From the NCBI GenBank assembly GCA_903970455.1, contig CAJCIW010000024.1:1-15017 (forward strand): DNA of 15,017 nt. Reading direction: 5' to 3'. This document shows, piece by piece, positions 6,572-14,812 of this stretch; position 1 is the stretch's first letter; each line of letters opens with the position of its first letter. A program made the position numbers and the translations under genes. Source of the DNA: Verrucomicrobiota bacterium. Lineage in GTDB: Bacteria > Chlamydiota > Chlamydiia > Chlamydiales > Rhabdochlamydiaceae. Under the pieces are notes generated by a model that was not told the DNA's origin, searched no databases, and saw nothing but the letters and a program-made list of their open reading frames with translations.

Positions 6572-7622
6572 TTTCAACCTCCTTAAAAATTTGATTAGAC
6601 ATTTTAGCAACAGCGTCAATAGATCGTGATTCGACAAGGTGTGCATAACGTCGCGTCATGGACACACTCCTATGCCCCAGCAGGTGGCCTATTTCTCCAA
6701 GAGATAAGCCTTGAGCGAGCATTTCGGTGGCATAAGAATGTCTGCAATCATGCCCGCGGAAGTCTCTTAATTTGGCCCTTTTAATTGCTGTCCTGTAAGC
6801 TCTGCGCAGATCAAGGGGACGATTCTTGTCTTGAGAAGGGAAAAGATATCCAAGCGAAGTTTGACCTATTGCAAGCTGCCGAAGCAATTCCAATACAAAT
6901 CCCAAGACAGGGACAGAACGCATATCGCCATTCTTGGATTCTCTGATGGTGATCTTTCCTTTATTCAAATCGACATCCGTCCAGCGTAAATGACGGATTT
7001 CATTGTAACGGCATCCAGTGGACAATTGAAGAACTACAAAGGTGAGTAAGTAGGGGTTTTCGCTCTCTCTGCAAGCTTTTAGGAGAGCCTGCCTTTCTTC
7101 AGGGCTTAAGAAGCGTGTACGCTCACGAGATTCTTTTTCTCTGGAAATTTTTTTAACAGGGTTGCCTTCGATCCATTCCCATTGTTTCTCGCAAATGCTT
7201 AAAACATGGCTAAGGGTAGCAAGATATCTGTTACAGGTGCTTCCGCTACGCACCACACCCTTTTCGGTGGGTTCAGATAACAGTTTTTGCTTCTTTTCTG
7301 CAATCAATGATGGGCGAATGTCTTTGAGGAAGTAGTGGCCGAGCTCCTTTTCCCACCATTGTAAATGACCTCTTTTAACGACTGAGACTGCCTGCTCTTT
7401 GGAATACCTTTGTACGGCCTCTTTGAAGATATGCTTTCTTGATTCAGCGATAAGCTGGTTTTTGCCACAGCGCATCTCAGTTTCAGTTTTTTGAATCCAA
7501 AGCTTTGCATCGCTTTTTCGATTGAAGGTGGCTGTCAGTCTCGGACCAGCACCCTTAAGTTCCACTTCGGCATAAAATCTCTTGCTGCCATCGCTTAAAC
7601 TTCTTTCTCTAATATAACCCAT
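6564..7622 (-). CDS. int: Tyrosine recombinase / phage-type integrase
   Basis: This integrase catalyses site-specific integration and excision of the element at tRNA-Phe. It has 352 residues from the ATG at 7622, which has AAGGAG 5 bases upstream; an upstream frame to 7655 adds 11 residues without better support. The N-terminal region (GSKRFYAEVELKG, TFNRKSDAKLWI) is the arm-binding AP2-like domain. The SAM-like core-binding domain spans about 65-165. The catalytic domain carries Arg205 in GCRYNEIRHLRW, Lys230 in the beta-hairpin, His291-x-x-Arg294 in GHDCRHSYATEML, His317 in LLGHRS and the nucleophile Tyr326 in TRRYAHL. All catalytic residues are intact, so the enzyme should be active. Its start faces the tRNA, 238 bases away. 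Confidence 0.95.
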   Translation of the reverse strand: MGYIRERSLSDGSKRFYAEVELKGAGPRLTATFNRKSDAKLWIQKTETEMRCGKNQLIAESRKHIFKEAVQRYSKEQAVSVVKRGHLQWWEKELGHYFLKDIRPSLIAEKKQKLLSEPTEKGVVRSGSTCNRYLATLSHVLSICEKQWEWIEGNPVKKISREKESRERTRFLSPEERQALLKACRESENPYLLTFVVLQLSTGCRYNEIRHLRWTDVDLNKGKITIRESKNGDMRSVPVLGFVLELLRQLAIGQTSLGYLFPSQDKNRPLDLRRAYRTAIKRAKLRDFRGHDCRHSYATEMLAQGLSLGEIGHLLGHRSVSMTRRYAHLVESRSIDAVAKMSNQIFKEVENA

Positions 7623-7655
7623 TTCAACTCCTTTTAACCCGCGAGGAGGATACAT

Positions 7656-7859
7656 AGTCCTGAGGACAGTAGTACCTTCTCTCTTGAGAATTAGCTGTTT
7701 AAAAGGGAGTGCTTATGTAAAATCCGGAATATATCCGGAACAGACACTCCAAATTGACGCCTCAAAACAATTTTTGAAGCGCCCGTTTGGGTGATTTAAA
7801 GAAATCTAGAACTCCGGATATACTCCGGATTGTTTACGCCGGCAAGAACGTAAAACGTA
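7656..7859. other. Integrase-tRNA gap with att and regulatory content
   Basis: This is a non-coding stretch between the integrase and the tRNA 3' end. It contains two pairs of TCCGGA direct repeats and a 6-bp dyad TTTACG/CGTAAA (7834-7839 and 7850-7855) next to the tRNA end. This is where integrase arm and core sites and the int promoter would lie. No promoter could be picked with confidence. Confidence 0.55.
7723..7829. repeat. Two pairs of TCCGGA repeats with 11-base phasing, candidate integrase/excisionase arm sites
   Basis: TCCGGA occurs at 7723 and 7734 and again at 7813 and 7824. Within each pair the spacing is exactly 11 bases and the pairs are 90 bases apart. Each unit is part of an 11-base motif (ATCCGGAATAT type on the left, ACTCCGGATAT on the right). 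Paired, helically phased short sites beside an integrase gene fit arm-type binding sites. Confidence 0.6.
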
Positions 7860-7932
<73 letters not shown>

Positions 7933-7964
7933 AAAAGAAAATGATACTATGGGACAAGTACAAT

Positions 7965-7993
7965 AAGATAGAAAGTCGATAGATTTAAGGCAA
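7965..7993 (-). promoter_or_regulatory. Candidate tRNA-Phe promoter
   Basis: On the minus strand TTGCCT (7988-7993) and TATCTT (7965-7970) are separated by 17 bases and lie just after the tsp stop, with a leader of about 26 bases to the tRNA. Each hexamer matches the sigma-70 consensus at 4 of 6 positions, so support is modest. Confidence 0.35.
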
Positions 7994-9973
7994 TCACTTT
8001 TGGATAAAAGCGGTTTCTTGACGGGTCGGTTTGATGATGGCCATGTCTTTGACGATGTTCACAGCTTCGATCATTTGCAGATCATCGATGCCCCAATTCT
8101 GTTGGGCTGTCTGTTTGAAAGCACGGACGTTCTTTTCTTCCTCAATTGCTTTTAGGTAGAGATTAAAATCTTTATTTTGTTTGAGGCGGTAGCTGCTATT
8201 CGCTTGAAGTCTGGGCAGCATTTGGGTCCAAAGAGAGAGTTTTTTTTGCAGAGTAGGCAGATAGTTTCTCTGAAACCACTGTTTATTTCTGGGATCGACA
8301 TCGACTAAAGGATCGACGTAGGCCGAGGGAATGCGGTCGTTTTTCAATGGGTACTCTAAATACCGTTCACCGATGGCAAGACCGGAGTAAGAGGTAGGAA
8401 CAACGAGATCGGCCTGGACGCCATCGATCTGGGTTGACCGTCCTGAAACGGTGTAGTAACGTCCGACAGTGACTTTAAAAAAAGAAGTTGCTCCGGAGTC
8501 TGTGACGGTTTGGTATTGGATTGTTCCTTTGCCGTAGGTGCGTTCGTCGCCGACGACAATCCCTGTTCCATAATCTTGAAGGGCTTGGGCGACAATTTCT
8601 GCTGCCGATGCTGAACCTTTGGAAGTGAGGATAACAAGGGGGCCGGCATAGTAGCTGCGCCCATCGAGATCTCGAAGATACTGCGTTTCACCATGAGCGT
8701 ATTTTGAGATCACGATAATTCCGCTCGAGACAAAGAGGCCAGCAACTTTGACAGCCTGATTGAGAAATCCACCAGAATTTTCCCGCATATCGAGCACGAG
8801 ACCAATGAGGTTTCCCTGCTTCTTGAGCGCCCTGATCGCTTCCCTCATTTCGATTTCACAATTGGATCCGTCACTGCTCTCATAAAAGGAAGGAAGATCG
8901 ATTTTACCGATGATTCCATTCCCGAATGGCTCAAAGGAATAGTTAACACGATCGTCCTGCATCACGATTCTTTCCCGCTTGAGCTCTATCCGAATAATTT
9001 CAGGTGCTTCAACCTCACTCCGCCGGATGCCGAGTAGAATTCTGCCTTTCCCATTTCCTTGAAGCTGCTTGAGCACCTCCTCATAGGGGAGATTTATCAC
9101 ATTCTGACCATCAACCTCGACCAAGAGATCGCCAGGGTTGATTTTTCCGCTCCGTTGGGCCGGCCCCCCTTTGATCATATCGTGGATCACAACGCCTTCG
9201 ATGCTTTCGCGCAAGACGACTCCAATCCCGTCAAATTGCTTTTCCAGGCTGGTGCGCATTTCGTGGGCTTCTTCGGGGCTGTAATAGGAGGTATGGGCGT
9301 CGAGGCTTTTGGCAAGCGCCTTTAGAACATGCATACACAAAAAATGGTCTGTTTTAAAGTCTCTCAAATAAGTATTTTCTAGACGGACAAAACGCCTCTC
9401 CCAGAGCGCAAAAATTTTTTTACGCTGCTCGGGCGCCAAAGCAGCCAATTTGCTCGCGTGCTTTTCGACCCAAAGCACCCGCTGAAGTTGTCTACGGATC
9501 CGGTCTTTTAACTCTTTTTCGCTGCGCGGATAGTCGACATAGCCACCGCCCCCGCCCAACTCGGGCTCTTCGGCATTTCCGATGAGCTCTGATTGAAGCT
9601 CTTTTCTGTAGCGCTGGGCTCTGACAATGGAGTCTTGGATGATCTCATTGATTTTTTCATATTCTGAAAGATCGTCGTGATAGTAATTTTGGATGATCGT
9701 CCTGATTTTTTCATCTCTGGGCTCCAAATAAGGCTTGGCTTCGCTGGCGAGAAGGTAAATCTTATCGGGATCAAACTGTTCAATGAAAATTTTAAGAGAG
9801 CGCTTTGCAATAAGTGGAGAAAATTCTTTATACTCGACATGATAGCCGAGCATCTCCCCCATCGCCTTCCTAACGTCTTCCTTCCTTAGCTGAAATCCGC
9901 CGCTTTGAAAACCAAAGAGGAAAAACCCAATAATCGGCAAAAGGAAAGTTGTAAATAGTCGAAAAGAAAACAT
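7994..9973 (-). CDS. tsp: Tail-specific protease Tsp (C-terminal processing peptidase, S41 family)
   Basis: This exported serine protease degrades or trims proteins from their C-terminal end. The chlamydial homologue (CT441 in C. trachomatis, as I recall) is of similar size and has been linked to host-protein cleavage. The N-terminus (about residues 1-25, hydrophobic LFTTFLLPIIGFFLFGF) is a signal peptide or anchor. A helical region follows to about 240. A PDZ domain spans about 248-320 (IGVVLRE, GPAQRSGKINPGDLLVEVDG). The S41 catalytic domain has GLVLDMRENSGGFL (391-404), Ser456 in GSASAAEI, Asp467 in QDYG and Lys482 in YGKGT, which align with the Ser-Lys dyad of E. coli Prc. A Tsp-type C-terminal helical domain completes 659 residues. 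The start has a G-rich ribosome site (GGGGGG) 5 bases upstream. It is divergent from rpsL. Confidence 0.95.
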   Translation of the reverse strand: MFSFRLFTTFLLPIIGFFLFGFQSGGFQLRKEDVRKAMGEMLGYHVEYKEFSPLIAKRSLKIFIEQFDPDKIYLLASEAKPYLEPRDEKIRTIIQNYYHDDLSEYEKINEIIQDSIVRAQRYRKELQSELIGNAEEPELGGGGGYVDYPRSEKELKDRIRRQLQRVLWVEKHASKLAALAPEQRKKIFALWERRFVRLENTYLRDFKTDHFLCMHVLKALAKSLDAHTSYYSPEEAHEMRTSLEKQFDGIGVVLRESIEGVVIHDMIKGGPAQRSGKINPGDLLVEVDGQNVINLPYEEVLKQLQGNGKGRILLGIRRSEVEAPEIIRIELKRERIVMQDDRVNYSFEPFGNGIIGKIDLPSFYESSDGSNCEIEMREAIRALKKQGNLIGLVLDMRENSGGFLNQAVKVAGLFVSSGIIVISKYAHGETQYLRDLDGRSYYAGPLVILTSKGSASAAEIVAQALQDYGTGIVVGDERTYGKGTIQYQTVTDSGATSFFKVTVGRYYTVSGRSTQIDGVQADLVVPTSYSGLAIGERYLEYPLKNDRIPSAYVDPLVDVDPRNKQWFQRNYLPTLQKKLSLWTQMLPRLQANSSYRLKQNKDFNLYLKAIEEEKNVRAFKQTAQQNWGIDDLQMIEAVNIVKDMAIIKPTRQETAFIQK

Positions 9974-10105
9974 CGATGCCCCCCTTTTCTATATTTACCC
10001 GATATCCCGATTTTTAAAAATTTATTTTTATCGCAATAAATTCTCTATGCACGTTATATTCCTCGAATGTCTTTATAAGAACCTTATGCAAGGAGAAAGG
10101 CGAAA
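9974..10105. promoter_or_regulatory. Divergent tsp / rpsL promoter region
   Basis: This 132-base A+T-rich gap lies between two divergent genes, so it should hold promoters for both. A -10-like TTATAT lies at 10054-10059 and a TTATAA at 10073-10078 for the ribosomal operon, but no convincing -35 partner was found for either strand. A good ribosome site, AAGGAGAAAG, precedes rpsL. Confidence 0.4.
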
Positions 10106-10477
10106 ATGCCGACAATTAGCCAATTAGTACGCTTTGGCCGTAGACCGAAAGTGAAAAGAAAGAAATCTCCGGCCCTGCAGCAATGCCCACATAAACGGGG
10201 TGTATGTCTGCAAGTCAAAACGAAAACACCGAAGAAGCCGAATTCCGCGCTGCGAAAAGTAGCATGGGTACGCCTTTCTAATGGTCAGGAAGTCATCGCC
10301 TATATCGGCGGTGAAGGCCATAACCTGCAGGAGCACAGCATCGTTCTCGTCAGAGGCGGCCGTGTGAAAGATCTTCCTGGCGTTCGTTACCATATCGTCC
10401 GCGGATCTTTAGACTGCGCTGCCGTCAAAGACCGTAAAAAATCAAGATCCAAATACGGGGCAAAACGTCCTAAGTAA
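10106..10477 (+). CDS. rpsL: 30S ribosomal protein S12
   Basis: This is the decoding-site protein of the small subunit, 123 residues, the normal bacterial length. It shows the [18 protein letters not shown] segment (Lys43, Lys44), [13 protein letters not shown], and [11 protein letters not shown] with Lys88 and Asp89, the Asp that RimO methylthiolates in other bacteria. Lys at positions 44 and 88 is the streptomycin-sensitive form. The C-terminus ends [12 protein letters not shown]. The ATG follows AAGGAG by 10 bases. First gene of the str-type operon. Confidence 0.99.
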   Translation: MPTISQLVRFGRRPKVKRKKSPALQQCPHKRGVCLQVKTKTPKKPNSALRKVAWVRLSNGQEVIAYIGGEGHNLQEHSIVLVRGGRVKDLPGVRYHIVRGSLDCAAVKDRKKSRSKYGAKRPK

Positions 10478-10618
10478 TAGTAGGATATCTGAAGATAGGT
10501 ATCCTGGCTCACCATTGCTCTTTCATTTGCAAGAAGGATCAATCGCGGGCCGGGCATGGATTTGAAGAGCCATGACCCAAATGAAGTGGATATAAAAAAA
10601 ATGAGAGAGGAATAAGTC
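10478..10618 (+). promoter_or_regulatory. Structured rpsL-rpsG spacer, possible S7 autoregulatory site
   Basis: This 141-base untranslated spacer has two hairpins: AGGATA (10482-10487) with TATCCT (10500-10505), and GGGCATGG (10552-10559) with CCATG-A-CCC (10570-10578, one bulged A). In E. coli, S7 represses its operon by binding the S12-S7 spacer. A similar role here is inferred from position and structure only. Neither hairpin has a U-tract. Confidence 0.35.
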
Positions 10619-11092
10619 ATGTCAAGAAGAAGACGAGCTGTGAAAAGAGAGGCGGAGCCAGATCCTCTTTACAACAGCTATGTTTTAACGAAGTTTATCA
10701 ACAAACTCATGATCAGCGGCAAAAAATCTACCGCCCGCCGCATTGTCTATAATGCCATCGAAAAGTTTGCGAAGAAAATCAAAGCAGAAGACCCCTTAGC
10801 CGCCTTTGAGCAAGCGCTCGAAAACGCGAAACCCGCTCTTGAAGTCAAATCTCGACGTATCGGGGGCGCAACATATCAAGTTCCGGTCGAAATTGCAGCC
10901 GACCGCCGCACAGCGATGGCGATGCAATGGATCATCAAGTATTCGCGTGAAAAAGCCGGCCGTCCCATGGAAGAAGCTTTGGCCACAGAATTGATTGATT
11001 GCTTCAACAACCAAGGAGCGACTATCAAAAAGAAAGACGATACCCACCGTATGGCGGAAGCAAACCGCGCCTTCGCGCACTACAAATGGTAA
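10619..11092 (+). CDS. rpsG: 30S ribosomal protein S7
   Basis: This primary 16S rRNA-binding protein nucleates assembly of the 30S head and sits near the E site. At 157 residues it has the usual length. Diagnostic stretches are the basic N-terminus SRRRRAVKRE, a KFINKLMISGKKSTAR helix, the VKSRRIGGATYQVPVEI beta-hairpin and the C-terminal HRMAEANRAFAHYKW. AGAGAGGAA precedes the ATG. It is followed after 12 bases by fusA. Confidence 0.99.
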   Translation: MSRRRRAVKREAEPDPLYNSYVLTKFINKLMISGKKSTARRIVYNAIEKFAKKIKAEDPLAAFEQALENAKPALEVKSRRIGGATYQVPVEIAADRRTAMAMQWIIKYSREKAGRPMEEALATELIDCFNNQGATIKKKDDTHRMAEANRAFAHYKW

Positions 11093-11104
11093 GAGGGAAA
11101 TTGT

Positions 11105-13210
11105 ATGGGTAAACGACCAGAGACAGACGAGTTAGAAAATGTCCGGAACGTCGGCATCATGGCCCACATCGATGCGGGCAAAACGACAACGACGGAAAGG
11201 ATCCTCTTTTATTCCGGAAAATTACATCGCATCGGCGAAGTGCACGAAGGTGCTGCTACCATGGACTTCATGGAGCAAGAACGGGAAAGAGGGATCACAA
11301 TCACCTCTGCTTCCACCACGGTGTACTGGAAAGGACGGAAAGGGGAAACCCACAAAATCAACATCATCGACACCCCGGGCCACGTCGACTTCACCATTGA
11401 AGTCGAGCGATCCTTGCGCGTTCTCGACGGTGCTGTCGCTGTGTTCGACGCTGTCGCCGGTGTGCAGCCGCAATCCGAAACAGTCTGGCGCCAAGCGGAG
11501 CGTTATAACGTCCCGCGAATCGCGTTCATCAATAAGATGGACCGGGTCGGTGCTGATTATTTCATGGCTGTCAATTCGATGAAAGAAAAACTCGGTGCCA
11601 ATGCCGTCATCGTCCACTGTCCAATCGGCTCAGAGTCGGAGTTCAAAGGGATGGTCGACCTCATTACGATGAAAGCGTATCTCTTCCTCGACGAGACGAT
11701 GGGAGCAAAATACGAAACAACAGAAATCCCTGAAGACCTCCTCGCCCGCTGCAAAGAGCTTCGCCAGCAAATGCTCGAAGAGATCGCAACTGCCGATGAC
11801 AGCAACGATGATTTCATGATGAAGGTGCTCGAGAAGCCGGACACCATCACGGAAGACGAGATCCACGCTGTTATACGTAAAGCAGTTTGCACAAACAAGA
11901 TCAACCCCGTCCTTTGCGGAACAGCCTTCAAAAACAAAGGGATTCAGCCGCTTCTCGATGCGATCGTCGCATGGATGCCTTCTCCTCTCGATAGAGGGAT
12001 GATCAAAGGAATCAACTATTCCAACAACGAACCGATGGAGCTCGAGCCCCGCGACGATGCACCGCTCGCCGCTTTAGCATTTAAGATCATGTCCGACCCT
12101 TATGTCGGCAGATTGACATTCGTACGCATCTATTCCGGAACACTCAGAAAAGGTGTGAGTCTCGTCAATACAACAAAAGACAAGGATGAGCGCGTGTCCC
12201 GCCTGCTCGAGATGCACGCCAACCAGCGTAAAGACCGCGACGAGTTTTTCACGGGCGATATTGCCGCTTGCATCGGTTTAAAATACACGAGCACTGGCGA
12301 TACCCTCTGCGGTGAAGACTCCCCGCTTCTGCTTGAGAAAATGGATTTCCCGGAGCCTGTGATCTCGATGGCGATCGAGCCGAAGTCGAAAGCCGACCGC
12401 GAGAAATTATCGCTTGCGCTCAGCGCACTTTCTGAAGAAGATCCGACTTTCCGCGTATTCACCAATGAAGAAACGGGACAGACAATCATCGCGGGTATGG
12501 GCGAGCTTCACTTGGAGATCCTGCGTGACAGGATGTTCCGCGAGTTTAGCGTGGAAGCCAATGTCGGTAAACCAGAGGTCGCCTATAAAGAGACGATCAC
12601 CGTTCCCGGCAAAAACGAGACGAAATACGTCAAACAATCCGGCGGCCGCGGCCAATATGCGCACGTCGTTGTCGAGATCGAGCCGAATGAAAAAGGGAAA
12701 GGTAATGAGGTCGTCAGCAAAATCGTTGGCGGCGTTATTCCAAAAGAGTTCATCACCCCGACAATCAAGGGGATTATAGAAGGTTTGGCGACAGGCGTTT
12801 TGGCTGGCTATAACCTTGTCGACGTCAAAGTCTCGATCGTCTATGGTTCCTACCATGAAGTCGACTCCAGCGAAATGGCGTTTAAGATCTGCGGATCGAT
12901 GGCCGTAAAAGAAGCTGCGCGCAAATGCCACCCGATCATCCTCGAACCGATCATGAAAGTCGTGGTCACGACTCCCGAACAGTTCATGGGAGATGTGATC
13001 GGCGATATCAACCGGCGCCGCGGGAAGATCATGAACCAGACGACGCAAAAAACCGTCGTCGTCGTTGAATCGGAAGTTCCCTTAAGCGAAATGTTTGGCT
13101 ATTCGACGCAATTGCGCTCGCTGAGCTCCGGCCGTGCAAACTATGTGATGGAACCTTCTCACTTCGAGCGGGTCCCGCAAAAGATTCAAGATGAAATTAC
13201 AAAAAAATAA
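11105..13210 (+). CDS. fusA: Elongation factor G
   Basis: This ribosomal translocase GTPase has 701 residues, full length for bacterial EF-G. The G domain shows the P-loop [14 protein letters not shown] (20-33), switch I RGITITSA (62-69), DTPGHVDF (89-96, catalytic-type His93) and NKMD (143-146). The G' insert and domains II-V follow, with GRGQYAHV in domain IV and the [14 protein letters not shown] tail in domain V. A short ribosome site (GAGGGA) lies before the ATG and 12 bases separate it from rpsG. In many bacteria tuf follows; here rpsJ follows after 18 bases, which I know as a chlamydial arrangement. Confidence 0.99.
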   Translation: MGKRPETDELENVRNVGIMAHIDAGKTTTTERILFYSGKLHRIGEVHEGAATMDFMEQERERGITITSASTTVYWKGRKGETHKINIIDTPGHVDFTIEVERSLRVLDGAVAVFDAVAGVQPQSETVWRQAERYNVPRIAFINKMDRVGADYFMAVNSMKEKLGANAVIVHCPIGSESEFKGMVDLITMKAYLFLDETMGAKYETTEIPEDLLARCKELRQQMLEEIATADDSNDDFMMKVLEKPDTITEDEIHAVIRKAVCTNKINPVLCGTAFKNKGIQPLLDAIVAWMPSPLDRGMIKGINYSNNEPMELEPRDDAPLAALAFKIMSDPYVGRLTFVRIYSGTLRKGVSLVNTTKDKDERVSRLLEMHANQRKDRDEFFTGDIAACIGLKYTSTGDTLCGEDSPLLLEKMDFPEPVISMAIEPKSKADREKLSLALSALSEEDPTFRVFTNEETGQTIIAGMGELHLEILRDRMFREFSVEANVGKPEVAYKETITVPGKNETKYVKQSGGRGQYAHVVVEIEPNEKGKGNEVVSKIVGGVIPKEFITPTIKGIIEGLATGVLAGYNLVDVKVSIVYGSYHEVDSSEMAFKICGSMAVKEAARKCHPIILEPIMKVVVTTPEQFMGDVIGDINRRRGKIMNQTTQKTVVVVESEVPLSEMFGYSTQLRSLSSGRANYVMEPSHFERVPQKIQDEITKK

Positions 13211-13228
13211 TGAAGGCACATTAGAGTT

Positions 13229-13546
13229 ATGGGCAAACAATCAAAACAAAAAATCCGCATTCGACTTAAAGGCTACGACCAGCGCGTCCTCGATCGCGCG
13301 GCCGTTGATATTGTCGAAACAGCCAAGCGCACGGGCGCACGGATTGCCGGCCCGATCCCTCTTCCGACAAAAAGAGAGATCTACACCGTTCTGCGTTCTC
13401 CTCACGTCGACAAAAAGTCGCGCGAGCAATTTGAGATCCGCACGCATATCCGCATGCTCGACATTCTCAACCCCACCCCCGACACCATCGACAAGTTGAA
13501 AGTCCTCCCTGTCGCTGCCGGCGTCGACATCAAAATCAAAGCTTAA
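13229..13546 (+). CDS. rpsJ: 30S ribosomal protein S10 (NusE)
   Basis: This 105-residue small-subunit protein also acts in transcription antitermination with NusB. It is full length, with [15 protein letters not shown] at the N-terminus, [29 protein letters not shown] in the middle, RTHIRMLDI and a [11 protein letters not shown] end. It is the last gene before a strong terminator, so it closes the str-type operon. Its place here, away from the other S10-operon genes, is the main lineage marker. The ribosome binding site is weak, fitting coupling to fusA. Confidence 0.99.
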   Translation: MGKQSKQKIRIRLKGYDQRVLDRAAVDIVETAKRTGARIAGPIPLPTKREIYTVLRSPHVDKKSREQFEIRTHIRMLDILNPTPDTIDKLKVLPVAAGVDIKIKA

Positions 13547-13558
13547 CCGCTTTAGTGT

Positions 13559-13596
13559 CATAGGAGATCGCAAGATCTCCTATGTTTTTTTCTTTT
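13559..13596 (+). terminator. Rho-independent terminator of the ribosomal operon
   Basis: A perfect 11-bp stem, CATAGGAGATC (13559-13569) with GATCTCCTATG (13574-13584), closes on a GCAA tetraloop (GNRA type) and is followed by TTTTTTTCTTTT. Confidence 0.97.
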
Positions 13597-13622
13597 GACA
13601 TCAAATTAAATTATTTTAGACT
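13595..13622 (+). promoter_or_regulatory. Sigma-70-type promoter for the downstream broken gene pair
   Basis: A consensus TTGACA (13595-13600), a 16-base A+T-rich spacer and TAGACT (13617-13622, 4 of 6) lie about 30 bases before the ribosome site AAGGAG (13645-13650) and the ATG at 13659. The -35 box overlaps the terminator U-tract by two bases. Confidence 0.6.
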
Positions 13623-13658
13623 GGATGCCTCCAGAAGCCCTAAAAAGGAGCATTTGAT

Positions 13659-14094
13659 ATGTCAATCGAATTTGATTTAGATGCAGCTAGTGGAATAGAC
13701 TTCTAACGTATTCGCAAAAGAAGAGTCAGATGAATGCCAGTCGGCTGATTTTCACGGAAAAATTTTCTCCCCTCCCTATTATCCCACCGGGTTTTCTAAA
13801 AAAGCGGAGACGACTTTACCAAAATCTCAAGAAACTAAGAAAGCTGATACACTTGCTACAGATAAGCTTAATGCAAAAGTCACCAAACATCGAGAGCGTG
13901 ATCAAGAAGGGGGATCTGTAGAAGCAGGTGCAAGAGCAACTTGGGGTGGCGGAGACGGAGTAAAGTTCGACCTTTATATGAATGCAGAAGCGCATGACAA
14001 TCAAGGAAATTATGTTGAAGTTGAAGCTACTCAGAGTAGCAGTGGACAGGGAAGTTTAGATGTTCATGCTGGAACAAACACAGATTCGAACTAA
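13659..14094 (+). pseudogene. Frameshifted gene for an unknown hydrophilic protein
   Basis: An ATG at 13659 with AAGGAG 8 bases upstream begins MSIEFDLDAASGIDF and hits TAA at 13704. A different frame, one base ahead, is open from 13699 to a TAA at 14092-14094 but has no good start of its own. Skipping one base near 13704 joins them into about 144 residues. The downstream part has FHGKIFSPPYYPTGF, a Lys/Thr/Glu-rich stretch, and GVKFDLYMNAEAHDNQG followed by YVEVEATQSSSGQG, ending NTDSN. I do not recognise the family. It is polar throughout, without signal peptide or membrane segment. It overlaps the next gene by 35 bases. The break may be a mutation, an assembly error or a programmed shift; mutation or error is more likely. 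Confidence 0.65.
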
Positions 14095-14812
14095 AAAAAG
14101 GCGGCTCGCGCTTTTCACCATTCTGTTGGGGAGCATCCTATTAGGTTTGCTCTTCAACAATTTTTTAAAAAAAGATTCAAATGAGTCCCATCTCCGCAAC
14201 AAAGGTCCCTACTTTTATCCTGTAAAGTTTGCTGAATTTTCGTCCCACCAAATTCCTTGCTTAAATCTTACAATTGAAGAAAAGCAAATAAGAGCAAAAC
14301 TTGATTTAGGATTCAACGCTGACATGAGTCTTTCCGAAAAATTCTTAATTACATTAAAAACCCGATCGTTCGTTCGAACAATAAAGTATTTTGGTCTTCG
14401 TGGAAAAACCTATGAAAGTAATGTCTATGAACTTCCAGAAGTTAGAATGGATAACATATCTTTATATAAAGCAAAAGTCGAAGGAAGCAATTTAGAATTC
14501 GAGAAGGATACAATTTTCTCGAAAGAGAAGGAAAACCAATTTGAAGATTTAGGAAGAATAGGATGGAAAGCATTTTACAATCTAAATATCTTTATTGATT
14601 GCGAAAATTCTCTGATGGCCTTTTGCGACGGATTGAAAACACTAGAAAAACAGGGATATCCTGTCGAATCTTTTGCCCAAGCCCCCTTACTTTTGGACCG
14701 TAAATTCATCGAGTTTGAAGCAATGACAAACGAGGGACCATTGCGATGCCTGCTTGACACCGGTGCCAGTTGCAGCTTTCTGAATAAGGAGTTAAAAAGC
14801 AATAATAATTAA
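14060..14812 (+). CDS. Membrane-anchored protein with tandem retropepsin-like domains, cut by a premature stop
   Basis: The 250-residue frame starts at ATG 14060 (or 14066) after a GGGAAG site. Residues about 15-34 (LALFTILLGSILLGLLFNNF) are a membrane segment after a basic N-terminus, so the rest likely faces the periplasm. Two retropepsin-like aspartic protease domains follow. The first spans about 65-190 with LDLGFNADMSL at 81-91, where DLG (82-84) stands in for DTG, and the closing IGWKAFYNLNIFID near 167-180. The second starts near 215, with LLDTGASCSFL (231-241) bearing the catalytic-type DTGAS at 233-237. It stops at TAA 14810-14812 before the domain is complete. The missing half follows in the same frame. 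The retropepsin-like call is by motif, the bilobed reading is inference. Confidence 0.72.
   Translation: MFMLEQTQIRTKKRRLALFTILLGSILLGLLFNNFLKKDSNESHLRNKGPYFYPVKFAEFSSHQIPCLNLTIEEKQIRAKLDLGFNADMSLSEKFLITLKTRSFVRTIKYFGLRGKTYESNVYELPEVRMDNISLYKAKVEGSNLEFEKDTIFSKEKENQFEDLGRIGWKAFYNLNIFIDCENSLMAFCDGLKTLEKQGYPVESFAQAPLLLDRKFIEFEAMTNEGPLRCLLDTGASCSFLNKELKSNNN

Noticed and set aside
11139..13048. Many long open frames on both strands within fusA
   Set aside because: They are shadows of a strongly biased, full-length EF-G gene; none has family motifs or initiation signals.
13699..13712. Programmed +1 frameshift at TTC TAA C
   Set aside because: There is no internal Shine-Dalgarno before the stop, poor re-pairing of tRNA-Phe in the new frame, and the next gene is also broken, so decay or sequence error is simpler.
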